A stretch of 64,000 nt of DNA from CAWJJM01 sp963843275 (GTDB taxonomy: Bacteria; Acidobacteriota; Thermoanaerobaculia; Multivoradales; JBCCEF01): positions 62,001-126,000 of the forward strand of contig CAWJJM010000009.1 of the NCBI GenBank assembly GCA_963843275.1, given 5' to 3'. The position numbers were made by a program, and so were the translations under genes. Each line of letters starts with the position of its first letter. The first letter of the stretch is position 1. Under the pieces are notes generated by a model. It did not search any database, was not told the DNA's origin, and saw only the letters and a program-made list of their open reading frames with translations. Below, in pieces: positions 26,482 to 37,085 of the stretch.

Positions 26482-29111
26482 ACGGCCGGCGGCGCGAGCG
26501 CGAGATGGACGACGAGCTCCGCTTCCACCTCGAGATGGAGGCGCGGGACCTCGAGCGGCGGGGGCACGACGCCGCCGAGGCGCGGCGCCTCGCCCACCTG
26601 CGCTTCGGCGGCGTCGCGGCGGTCAAGGAGCAGGGCCGCGACGCCCGCGGCGGCCGGCTGCGCGACGACCTGGTGCAGGACCTCCGGTACGCGCTCCGCC
26701 GCCTGCTGCGCGAGCCGGGCTTCGCCCTCGCCGTCGTGCTGACCCTGGGGCTGGGGATCGGCGCCACGACCGCGGTCTGGTCGGTGGTGGAGGCGGTCGT
26801 CCTGCGCCCGCTGCCCTACCCCGGGGCGGACCGCCTGATGCGCCTGTCGACGAGCTGGGAGGGCGAGCCGCTGGCCGCCATGTCGCCGGCGGAGTACCTC
26901 GACTACCGCCGGGCCACGGGAGACGTCTTCGCCGCCCTGGGGGCCTACGCTCCCTCCACCGCCACCCTCGGCCTCGCCGACGGCGCGGTGCGGATCGACG
27001 CCGCCTACCTGACCGCCGACGCCTTCCCCGCCTTCGGCTTCCGGCCGCTCGCCGGCCGCTTCTTCGACCCGTCGGAGGACGCGGCGGGCGCCGCCGTGGC
27101 GGTGGTGTCGGAGGGGTTGTGGCGGCGCCGCCTGGGTGGGAGGCCCGAGGCGATCGGCGGCACGGTGAGGCTGAACGGCACGCCCACCACCGTCGTCGGG
27201 GTCGCCCCCGACGCCCTGCGGCTGCCCGAGGACCTGCGCAGCGGCCGGCGGCCGCAGATCTTCCTCCCCACCGGCATCGACCCGGCGGTCTCCTATCCCC
27301 GCGGCGGCCACGACTTCCGCGGCGTGGCCCGGCGCCTCCCCGGGGTCTCGCCACGGCGCGCCGCGGCGGTCGTCGAGGCGACGGCGGCCGGCTTCACCGC
27401 CGCCGACCGCGACGCCTACCCGCCGGACGAGGGCTTCCACGCCACCGCCGAGCCGCTCGCCGCCGCGCTGGTCGCCGACGCCCGCCCGGCGCTGCGGGTG
27501 GCCCTGGTGGCGGTCGCCCTCGTGCTGCTGGTGGCGATCGTCAACGTGGCGGCGCTGCTGCTGGTGCGGGGCGACGCGCGCCGCGGGGAGATCGCCCTGC
27601 GCACCACCCTCGGCGCCGGCCGCCGGCGGCTGGTCCGCCAGCTCCTGGTCGAGAGCCTGCTGCTCGGCGCCCTCGGGGGCGCCCTGGGCGTCGGCCTGGC
27701 GGCGGCGGGCGTGGCGGGGCTCCACGCGCTGCACCCGGCGGGGATCCCGCGGCTCGAGGAGGTGCGGGTGTCGGCGGGCGTGCTGGCGGTGGCCCTCGCG
27801 GCGGCGCTCGGGGCCGGTCTCGCCGCCGGTCTGGCGCCGGCGCTGCGCACCGTGCCGGGCCGGGCGGCCGGCGACCTGCACCGCGGCGGCCCGCGGGTGA
27901 CGGGCGGTGGCGGGCAGCGGCTGCGCCGGGCTCTGGTGGTGGGGGAGATGGCCGTGGCCCTGGCGCTGCTCGCCGGGGCCACCCTGGCCGCCCGCAGCCT
28001 GGGTGCGCTGCTGGCGGTCGACACCGGCGTGCGGCCGGAGCGGGTGACGGCGACCTCGTTCGAGATCCCCTCCGCCCTGGTGGCGGGGGACGGGCCGGTC
28101 CGCGACACCGTGGCGCGGCTGGTGGGGCAGGTGTCCGGGATCCCCGGGGTGGCGGCGGTGGGGGCGGTGACCAGCCTGCCGTTCGCCGACCCGATCGGCG
28201 ATCTCGGGGTGTCGATCCCGGGTCGCGTCCTGCCCGGCGACGGCAACCTCAACGTGGACTGGGAGGTGGTGACCCCGGGGTACGCCGAGGCGATCGGCCT
28301 CGAGCTCCTCCACGGACGCTGGATCGACGCCGGCGACCGCGAGGAGGCGCCGGGCGCGGTGGTCGTGGGACGGACCTTCGCCGAGCGTTTCTGGCCGCGC
28401 GGCGACGCCGTGGGGTCGACGGTCGCGCTGTCGGCGCGGACGGCGCCGGAGACGGCGCGCATCGTCGGCGTGGTGGCCGACGTGGCGCACGAGGGGCCGG
28501 GCGAGCCGGCGAAGCTCCAGATCTACATCCCCCACCGGCAGTTCCGCTTCTGGTACGGCGGCGGCGCCGCGCGCCATCTGTCGCTGGTGGTGCGCACCCG
28601 GCCGGGCGCCCGCGGGGTGCCGGCGGCGATCCGCGACGCCGTCCACCGGCTCGATCCGCGGATCGGCCTCGGCAGCTTCGTCACCCTCGAGGAGGCCTAC
28701 CGCGACGCGCTCTCGCGCCCGCGTCTGCTCGGGGCGCTGCTCGGTGCCTTCGCCGCCGTCGCGCTGCTGCTGGCCGGCGTCGGCGTCTACGGCGTGGTGG
28801 CCCACTCGGTGAGCCGGCGGCGCCGCGAGATCGGGCTGCGGGTGGCGCTGGGCGCCACCGCCGGACGGATCGCGCGCCAGATCCTGGGCGAGGGGGTGCG
28901 GCTGGCCGCCGCCGGCGTGGTGGCGGGCGCCGCGGGGGCGCTCGCCCTCTCCCGCCTGCTCGAGGCCGTCCTGTTCGGCGTCTCGCCGTACGACCCCGTC
29001 GCGTTGTCCGCCGCCGCCGTGCTGCTCGCCGGCGCCGCCCTGCTGGCGGCGGGCATCCCCGCGCTGCGCGCCCTGCGCGTGGCGCCGGCCGAGACCCTAC
29101 GCGCCGAGTAG
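26478..29111 (+). CDS. FtsX-like ABC-type permease, acidobacterial duplicated orphan permease (ADOP) type
   Basis: An 877-residue membrane protein with two FtsX/MacB-type halves and no linked ATPase. An N-terminal soluble segment (MDDELRFHLEMEARDLERRG and LRFGG) is typical of ADOP proteins. It is followed by the first helix (ALAVVLTLGLGIGATTAVWSVV), a large extracytoplasmic MacB_PCD domain, and a three-helix FtsX core (about residues 340-455). A second periplasmic domain and FtsX core end with the coupling segment RRRREIGLRVALGATAGRIARQIL and ALRVAPAETLRAE. It may work with an ATPase encoded elsewhere in peptide, lipid or drug export. The GTG start is coupled to PadR. Confidence 0.85.
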   Translation: MNGRRREREMDDELRFHLEMEARDLERRGHDAAEARRLAHLRFGGVAAVKEQGRDARGGRLRDDLVQDLRYALRRLLREPGFALAVVLTLGLGIGATTAVWSVVEAVVLRPLPYPGADRLMRLSTSWEGEPLAAMSPAEYLDYRRATGDVFAALGAYAPSTATLGLADGAVRIDAAYLTADAFPAFGFRPLAGRFFDPSEDAAGAAVAVVSEGLWRRRLGGRPEAIGGTVRLNGTPTTVVGVAPDALRLPEDLRSGRRPQIFLPTGIDPAVSYPRGGHDFRGVARRLPGVSPRRAAAVVEATAAGFTAADRDAYPPDEGFHATAEPLAAALVADARPALRVALVAVALVLLVAIVNVAALLLVRGDARRGEIALRTTLGAGRRRLVRQLLVESLLLGALGGALGVGLAAAGVAGLHALHPAGIPRLEEVRVSAGVLAVALAAALGAGLAAGLAPALRTVPGRAAGDLHRGGPRVTGGGGQRLRRALVVGEMAVALALLAGATLAARSLGALLAVDTGVRPERVTATSFEIPSALVAGDGPVRDTVARLVGQVSGIPGVAAVGAVTSLPFADPIGDLGVSIPGRVLPGDGNLNVDWEVVTPGYAEAIGLELLHGRWIDAGDREEAPGAVVVGRTFAERFWPRGDAVGSTVALSARTAPETARIVGVVADVAHEGPGEPAKLQIYIPHRQFRFWYGGGAARHLSLVVRTRPGARGVPAAIRDAVHRLDPRIGLGSFVTLEEAYRDALSRPRLLGALLGAFAAVALLLAGVGVYGVVAHSVSRRRREIGLRVALGATAGRIARQILGEGVRLAAAGVVAGAAGALALSRLLEAVLFGVSPYDPVALSAAAVLLAGAALLAAGIPALRALRVAPAETLRAE

Positions 29112-29156
29112 CGTCCCGCCCCCGGCCGCCGGCGCAACGGCGGTGGAGGCGGGTGT

Positions 29157-29251
29157 GGATGCCAGGAGCGCGCAGCGAGCACGAGTGAGGCGTACGAGAG
29201 TACGCCGCAGCGAGAGCGAGCAAGCGCGACGCCGCAGGCGCGCCCGCATCC
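29157..29251. repeat. structured intergenic element with nested inverted arms, possible bidirectional terminator
   Basis: It lies between the convergent permease and nrdJ genes. The outer arms are GGATGC (29157-29162) and GCATCC (29246-29251), then GCGCGC (29168-29173) and GCGCGC (29238-29243). At the centre is a perfect hairpin GGCGTAC-GAGA-GTACGCC (29189-29206) closed by a GNRA-type loop. The arms enclose a run of short GCGAGC-like repeats. Only one copy occurs in the window. It resembles the REP/BIME-type palindromic units placed between genes. Confidence 0.5.
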
Positions 29252-29259
29252 GCCGCCGA

Positions 29260-32088
<2,829 letters not shown>

Positions 32089-32221
32089 CGTCTGCTCTCC
32101 CGTGATGTCAGCGTTGCGGGGTGGGGACTCGTCTCCTGCGTCTGCTGCGTCCTGCGCGTTCCGGCGACAGCTCCGCTCCGACCGGCGGGTGACGCTCGTT
32201 TTCCGTGGGGCCGCATCGACC

Positions 32222-32249
32222 ATTCTGCCACAACATGTGGGGGTGTCAA
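32222..32249 (-). promoter_or_regulatory. nrdJ promoter with the spacer filled by a palindrome
   Basis: On the minus strand, TTGACA (32249-32244), a 16-base spacer and CAGAAT (32227-32222), about 135 bases before the ATG. The spacer (32228-32243) contains the inverted repeat CCACA-TGT-TGTGG, so a protein bound there would block RNA polymerase. Confidence 0.6.
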
Positions 32250-32276
32250 GGGCCCCTGCGACCCAGATGTTGGGGT
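32228..32276. promoter_or_regulatory. two NrdR-box-like palindromes upstream of nrdJ
   Basis: Box 1 (32228-32243) begins CCACAACATGTGG and sits between the -35 and -10. Box 2 (32261-32276) reads ACCCAGATGTTGGGGT and sits just upstream of the -35. Both resemble GC-adapted forms of the NrdR consensus ACAC-N8-GTGT. Centre-to-centre distance is about 33 bases, roughly three helical turns, as in known tandem NrdR boxes. nrdR itself is not in the window. Confidence 0.45.
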
Positions 32277-32280
32277 GGCG

Positions 32281-32358
32281 GTGGAAAACCCCGCGGAGAA
32301 CCCGGTGGAAGACCGGTGGAAGGCCTGCGGAGAAGCTGCGGACCGGCTGCGGACGGGG
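32281..32358. repeat. array of seven degenerate 10-bp units phased at 11-12 bp
   Basis: Units start at 32281, 32293, 32305, 32316, 32327, 32338 and 32349 and fit G-[TC]-G-G-A-[AGC]-[AGC]-[AG]-[CG]-[CG]. Examples are GTGGAAAACC, GTGGAAGACC and GCGGAGAAGC. The spacing of 12, 12, 11, 11, 11 and 11 bases keeps all units on roughly one face of the helix. The array lies in the 316-base spacer (32089-32404) between the divergent nrdJ and mutase genes. Together with the nrdJ promoter boxes and the TATAAT at 32393, it accounts for the upper half of that spacer. The rest is the nrdJ leader, in which I see nothing notable. Confidence 0.55.
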
Positions 32359-32392
32359 GGCGGCGGGTCCGGGCGCCGGTCGCGCCGCCACC

Positions 32393-32398
32393 TATAAT
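32393..32398 (+). promoter_or_regulatory. consensus -10 box TATAAT for a leaderless mutase transcript
   Basis: A perfect TATAAT is followed by six bases (GCCGCC) and then the ATG at 32405. There is no room for a ribosome-binding site, so the mRNA should begin at or next to the start codon. No -35 is visible; the phased repeat array ends 34 bases upstream. Confidence 0.6.
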
Positions 32399-32404
32399 GC
32401 CGCC

Positions 32405-34057
32405 ATGCCCACCGAGACGAAGGCCGACGGGCCGGGGTCGGGCCCGCGGTCGGCGGACGCCGGCGGCGGGGAGGTCGGGACGACCACCAGCTCGGGCCTC
32501 CCCGTCGAGCCGTTCTACCGGCCCGAGGACCTGCCGGCCGCCGGCTACGCGGGCGCGATCGGCGACCCCGGCGACTACCCGTTCACCCGCGGCCTCTACC
32601 GCGACATGTACCGCCAGCGGCTGTGGACGATGCGCCAGTACGCCGGCTACTCCTCGGCGGCGGAGTCGAACCGGCGCTACCGCTACCTGCTCGAGCAGGG
32701 CACCACCGGCCTGTCGGTCGCCTTCGACCTGCCGACCCAGATCGGCTACGACTCGGACGAGCCGGTGGCGCGCGGCGAGGTGGGCCGGGTGGGGGTGGCG
32801 ATCGACTCGATCGCCGACATGCGGCGGCTGTTCGACCGCATCCCGCTCGACCGCGTCACCACCTCGATGACCATCAACGCCACGGCGCCGATCCTGCTCG
32901 CCCTCTACCTGGTGGTGGCGGAGGAGCAGGGGGTCGGCTGGGAGAAGGTCGGCGGCACCGTCCAGAACGACATCCTCAAGGAGTACGCCGCCCGCGGCAC
33001 CTACATCTATCCGCCGGGGCCCTCGCTGCGGCTGGTCACCGACGTCCTCGCCTTCTGCGCCGCCGAGGTGCCGCGCTGGAACCCGATCTCGATCTCCGGC
33101 TACCACATGCGGGAGGCCGGCTCGACGGCGGTCCAGGAGGTCGCCTTCACGCTCGCCAACGGGCTCGAGTACGTCGGCGCGGCGCTCGAGCGCGGCCTGT
33201 CGATCGACGACTTCGCGCCCCGCCTCTCCTTCTTCTTCAACGCCCACAACGATTTCCTCGAGGAGGTGGCGAAGTTCCGCGCCGCCCGGCGGCTGTGGGC
33301 GGAGCTCGTGCGCGAGCGCTTCCGCCCCGCCGACGAGCGCTCCTGCTGGCTGCGCTTCCACACCCAGACGGCGGGCTCGACGCTCACCGCGCAGCAACCC
33401 GACGACAACGTGGTGCGGGTGGCGATCCAGGCGCTGGCGGCGGTCTGCGGCGGCACCCAGTCGCTGCACACCAACGCCCGCGACGAGGCGCTGGGGCTGC
33501 CGACCGCCGACGCGGCGCGCCTGGCCCTGCGCACGCAGCAGGTCCTGGCGCACGAGTCCGGGGTGGCCCGGGTCGCCGACCCGCTGGGCGGCGCCTGGGT
33601 GATCGAGCGCTGGACCGACGACATCGTGGCGCGGGCGCGCGACTACATCCGCCGCATCGAGGAGCGGGGGGGCGCCCGCGCCGCCATCGAGCAGGGGTTC
33701 CAGCAGCGCGAGATCGCCGACGCCGCCTACCGTGCCCAGCGGGAGATCGAGGAGGAGCGGGCCAAGGTGGTCGGCGTCAACGCCTTCGTCGAGGAGCAGG
33801 CCGTGCCGGTGGAGGTGCTGCGCATCGATCCCGCGGCCGAGGCGGAGCAGGTCGCCCGCCTCGAGGCGTTCCGCGCCGGGCGCGACGGCGCGCGGTCGCG
33901 GCGGGCGCTGGAGGCGCTGGCCGCCGCGGCGGGCGACGGCGGCCGCAACCTGATGCCGCCGATCCTCGACGCGGTGCGCGCCGACGCCACCCTCGGCGAG
34001 ATCGCCCACACCCTGCGGGGGGTCTTCGGCGAGCACCGCGACAGCGGCTTCGACTAG
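32405..34057 (+). CDS. methylmalonyl-CoA mutase, catalytic large subunit without B12 domain
   Basis: A 550-residue TIM-barrel subunit of the AdoCbl-dependent mutase family, interconverting methylmalonyl-CoA (or a related acyl-CoA) and succinyl-CoA. Visible motifs are YAGYSSAAESN, LSVAFDLPTQIGYDSD, TSMTINATAP, QNDILKEY, ISGYHMREAGS, FFNAHNDF, and the RFHTQTAGSTLTAQQP and GGTQSLHTNARDEAL blocks. It stops before any DxHxxG cobalamin domain, so it needs a separate small B12-binding subunit, as in archaeal-type two-gene mutases; that subunit gene is not here. The first 30 residues are low complexity. The FIST gene starts 3 bases after its stop. Confidence 0.92.
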   Translation: MPTETKADGPGSGPRSADAGGGEVGTTTSSGLPVEPFYRPEDLPAAGYAGAIGDPGDYPFTRGLYRDMYRQRLWTMRQYAGYSSAAESNRRYRYLLEQGTTGLSVAFDLPTQIGYDSDEPVARGEVGRVGVAIDSIADMRRLFDRIPLDRVTTSMTINATAPILLALYLVVAEEQGVGWEKVGGTVQNDILKEYAARGTYIYPPGPSLRLVTDVLAFCAAEVPRWNPISISGYHMREAGSTAVQEVAFTLANGLEYVGAALERGLSIDDFAPRLSFFFNAHNDFLEEVAKFRAARRLWAELVRERFRPADERSCWLRFHTQTAGSTLTAQQPDDNVVRVAIQALAAVCGGTQSLHTNARDEALGLPTADAARLALRTQQVLAHESGVARVADPLGGAWVIERWTDDIVARARDYIRRIEERGGARAAIEQGFQQREIADAAYRAQREIEEERAKVVGVNAFVEEQAVPVEVLRIDPAAEAEQVARLEAFRAGRDGARSRRALEALAAAAGDGGRNLMPPILDAVRADATLGEIAHTLRGVFGEHRDSGFD

Positions 34058-34060
34058 GCC

Positions 34061-35218
34061 ATGGAGAGCACCGTCCTGCGGCTCGAGCCCGGAGCGCCCG
34101 CCGCGGCGACGCTCGGGGAGCTCGACGGCTGGGACGACGCCCACCTGGTGCTCGCCTTCCTGCCGCCGTCGCCGCAGCTCCCCGCGACCCTCGAGGCCCT
34201 GGCGGAGCGCTTCCCCGGGGCGGCGGTGGCGGGGTGCGAGGCGGTCACCCAGTTCGCCGGCGGTCACCTGGCCACGGGGGGCAGCCTGCAGCTCTTCCGC
34301 TTCGCGCACCCGGAGCCGGGTCCGCGGATCGACGTGATCCCCGGTAGCCAAGAGGAGCTGCCCGACCGCCGCCGGCTGGCAGCCGTCGCCGAGCGCCTGG
34401 CGGCGGGCGTGCCGGTCCTGCTGTTGGCCGACGGGCTGCGCTTCCCGGTGCAGCGCGCCCTGGCCACGCTGCGCCGCGAGCTCGCCCGGCGGCAGGTGAC
34501 CGGGGCGCCCCTGCTGGCAGGCGGCCTGGGCTCGCAGGCCGAGCCGGTGGACTGCTCGGGCGCGCGCGTGTTCACCGGCCTCTCGGTCCATCCCTCCGCC
34601 TGCCTGGCGGTGTCGCTGCCGGGGCTGGCGGCGCGCATCGAGGTGGTGCGCGGCTGGGACCCGGCGAGCCCCGTCTACACCGTCACCGCCGCCGACGGCA
34701 ACGTGGTCCACGAGATCGAAGGCGAGCCGGCGGTGGAGTGGTTCCGGCGCTTCTTCACCGTCGACGGCCGCCTGGCGCCGCTGCCCGAGACGGCCTGGCG
34801 CTTCCCGCTGATCGTCGAGGGCCCGGGCCCGGAGCGCCTCGGCCTCTACCGGTCGATGCGGTTCTTCGACGACCCGCCGGGTTCGGTGACCTTCTGGGGC
34901 GACCTCGAGGAGGGGGACCGCATCCGCCTGGGCATGGGCAACCGGGCCTCGCTGGTGCGCCGCGCCGAGGCCCTGGCCGGCAGCGCGCTCGAGGCGCCCG
35001 AGGCGGCGATCCTCTACTCCTGCGTCGGCCGGGAGGCCGTCCTCGGCGACGACGCCGAGCGCGAGGTGGCGGCGGTCGACCGCGTCCTCGGCGGCTCCTC
35101 GCTGTCGGGTTTCTTCAGCTTCGGCGAGATCGGTCCCACCGCCGCCGGCGGGCCGGCCTTCTACAACCACACCGCCATCCTGGTGCTGCTCCGCGAGCGC
35201 GCCGAGGGCGGCCGATGA
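34061..35218 (+). CDS. FIST domain signal-sensing protein
   Basis: A 385-residue cytoplasmic protein with FIST_N (about 25-190) and FIST_C (about 205-355) domains, predicted to bind small ligands such as amino acids. The pattern A-G-C-E-A-V-T-Q-F-A-G-G in the N half and ILYSCVGREAVLG ... GFFSFGEIGPT ... FYNHTAILVLL in the C half is characteristic. Its stop overlaps the ATG of the next gene (ATGA), which encodes a PAS-GGDEF-EAL protein. FIST proteins often pair with such output proteins, so it is probably the input module. It follows the mutase with a 3-base gap. Confidence 0.85.
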   Translation: MESTVLRLEPGAPAAATLGELDGWDDAHLVLAFLPPSPQLPATLEALAERFPGAAVAGCEAVTQFAGGHLATGGSLQLFRFAHPEPGPRIDVIPGSQEELPDRRRLAAVAERLAAGVPVLLLADGLRFPVQRALATLRRELARRQVTGAPLLAGGLGSQAEPVDCSGARVFTGLSVHPSACLAVSLPGLAARIEVVRGWDPASPVYTVTAADGNVVHEIEGEPAVEWFRRFFTVDGRLAPLPETAWRFPLIVEGPGPERLGLYRSMRFFDDPPGSVTFWGDLEEGDRIRLGMGNRASLVRRAEALAGSALEAPEAAILYSCVGREAVLGDDAEREVAAVDRVLGGSSLSGFFSFGEIGPTAAGGPAFYNHTAILVLLRERAEGGR

Positions 35219-37002
35219 GCGACCGCGAGGACCGGGGGCTCGAGCTCGAGAACGCCGTCCTGCGCAACCTGCTGGCGCACACCGCCCGCGCCTACGAGGA
35301 GCACGTGCAGGCGCTCTCCGCCGAGAAGGAGCTCGCCGAGACCACGCTGGCGTCGATCGGCGACGGGGTGATCACCACCGGCTCCGACGGTCGCGTGGAG
35401 TACCTCAACCCGGTCGCCGAGCAGCTCACCGGCTGGACGCTGGCCGAGGCCGGCGGGCAGCCGCTCGAGGACGTCTATCACCTGGTCTCCGAGGAGAGCG
35501 GGCAGCGGCTGGAGATCCCGGTCGCCGACCACCTGCCGCACGGCCACCGCATCTACCTGATGGAGCCGACGCTGCTGGTACGCCGCGACGGCCACCGGTT
35601 CGCGGTGGAGAGCTCGACCGCGCCGATCCGCGACCGCCAGGGCAAGGGGCTGGGTCTGGTGATCGTCTTCCAGGACGTCTCCGACCGCCGCCTGCTGGCG
35701 CTGCAGCTCGCCCACCAGGCGAGTCACGACGCCCTGACCGGCCTGCTCAACCGCTCGGCCTTCGACGCCTTCCTGCAGCGCCTCCTCGGCGCCGCCCGCG
35801 AGCACGGCGACCAGCACGCCCTGGCCTACATCGACCTCGACCAGTTCAAGGTGGTCAACGACACCTGCGGCCACTCGGCGGGAGACGAGCTGCTGGTGCG
35901 GGTCGCCGGACGACTGCGCGACATGGTGCGGGAGAGCGACGTGGTGGCGCGGCTCGGCGGCGACGAGTTCGGGGTCCTGCTGCCGAAGTGCCCGATGGAC
36001 CTGGCCAGCGGGCGGGTGGGCGAGATCCACGCGGCGCTGGAGAGCCTGCGCCTGGCGTGGCAGGGCAAGGTCTTCGCCCTCGGCGCGTCGGTCGGCCTGG
36101 TGCCGGTGGACGGCCGGTTCACCGACGTCGCCGACCTGCTGTCGGCCGCCGACCACGCCTGCTACGTCGCCAAGGAGAAGGGGCGCGGCCGGGTGCAGGT
36201 GTACCAGCCCGAGGAGGCGGAGTTCGTCCAGCGCCACGGCGAGATGGCGTGGGTGGTGCGACTGCAGGAGACCCTGGCCGAGGAGCGCTTCCACCTCTGG
36301 GCGCAGCGCCTGCGGCCGCTGCAGGGCCAGCAGGTCGGCCTGGGCTTCGAGGTGCTGCTCCGGATGGCCGACGCCGCCGGCCGCTTCGAGCACCAGTCGA
36401 GCGACTTCATCCGCGCCGCCGAGCGCTACGGGCTGATGCAGCGGGTCGACCGCTGGGTGGTCGAGCACACCCTCGGCGCCCTCGCCGAGCTCCCGGCGGC
36501 GGTCCGCGACGGCGTCTGCCTGTGCTCGATCAACCTGTCGGCGCTGTCGGTCGGCGACGACGCGTTCCGCGACTTCCTCGAGGACGCCGTGGGGCACGCG
36601 CCGTTGCCCGCCGGGGCGCTGTGCTTCGAGGTCACCGAGACGGCGGCGGTCGAGAACCTGCCGCGGGCGCGCCGCCTGATCGAACGCCTGGGGCGGCGCG
36701 GCTGCCGCTTCGCCCTCGACGATTTCGGCGCCGGCATGTCGTCGTACGGCTACCTCAAGGACCTGCGGGTCGACTTCGTGAAGATCGCCGGCGCCTTCAT
36801 CACCGACATGGTCGCCGACCGGCTCGACCAGGCGATGGTGGAGTCGATCCACCAGCTCGCCCACCTGATGGGGATCGAGACCGTCGGCGAGAGCGTCTCC
36901 AGCCGCGCCGTGCACGACCTGCTCAAGGAGATCGGTGTCGACTGGGGCCAGGGGCACTGGATCGAGCCGCCGCGGCCGCTGGCCGAGCTGGCGGCCGTCT
37001 AG
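35215..37002 (+). CDS. PAS-GGDEF-EAL cyclic di-GMP turnover protein
   Basis: A 595-residue cytoplasmic protein with a short N-terminal coiled coil (1-40), a PAS domain (about 45-160), a GGDEF domain with the intact motif at 248-252, and an EAL domain (about 345-590). The EAL signature is E-V-L at 379-381. The other catalytic positions are kept: S-I-N-L-S, F-E-V-T-E-T-A, D-D-F-G-A-G and V-K-I. Both synthesis and hydrolysis of c-di-GMP are therefore possible. No transmembrane segment is present, so input comes from PAS and probably from the FIST protein encoded just upstream. ATGA overlap with that gene. Confidence 0.92.
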   Translation: MSDREDRGLELENAVLRNLLAHTARAYEEHVQALSAEKELAETTLASIGDGVITTGSDGRVEYLNPVAEQLTGWTLAEAGGQPLEDVYHLVSEESGQRLEIPVADHLPHGHRIYLMEPTLLVRRDGHRFAVESSTAPIRDRQGKGLGLVIVFQDVSDRRLLALQLAHQASHDALTGLLNRSAFDAFLQRLLGAAREHGDQHALAYIDLDQFKVVNDTCGHSAGDELLVRVAGRLRDMVRESDVVARLGGDEFGVLLPKCPMDLASGRVGEIHAALESLRLAWQGKVFALGASVGLVPVDGRFTDVADLLSAADHACYVAKEKGRGRVQVYQPEEAEFVQRHGEMAWVVRLQETLAEERFHLWAQRLRPLQGQQVGLGFEVLLRMADAAGRFEHQSSDFIRAAERYGLMQRVDRWVVEHTLGALAELPAAVRDGVCLCSINLSALSVGDDAFRDFLEDAVGHAPLPAGALCFEVTETAAVENLPRARRLIERLGRRGCRFALDDFGAGMSSYGYLKDLRVDFVKIAGAFITDMVADRLDQAMVESIHQLAHLMGIETVGESVSSRAVHDLLKEIGVDWGQGHWIEPPRPLAELAAV

Positions 37003-37085
37003 CGCGACACGGCGGCTGCGGGCGCCTCGGCGGCGGCGCCGTTCGCTCGGCCCGGCTGCGGCTTCCGAGGTACCCCCGCCGCGGC

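Noticed and set aside
32089..32220. A cobalamin riboswitch in the nrdJ leader.
   Set aside because: The leader of about 130 bases is short for this class, and I find no B12-box or matching paired helices.
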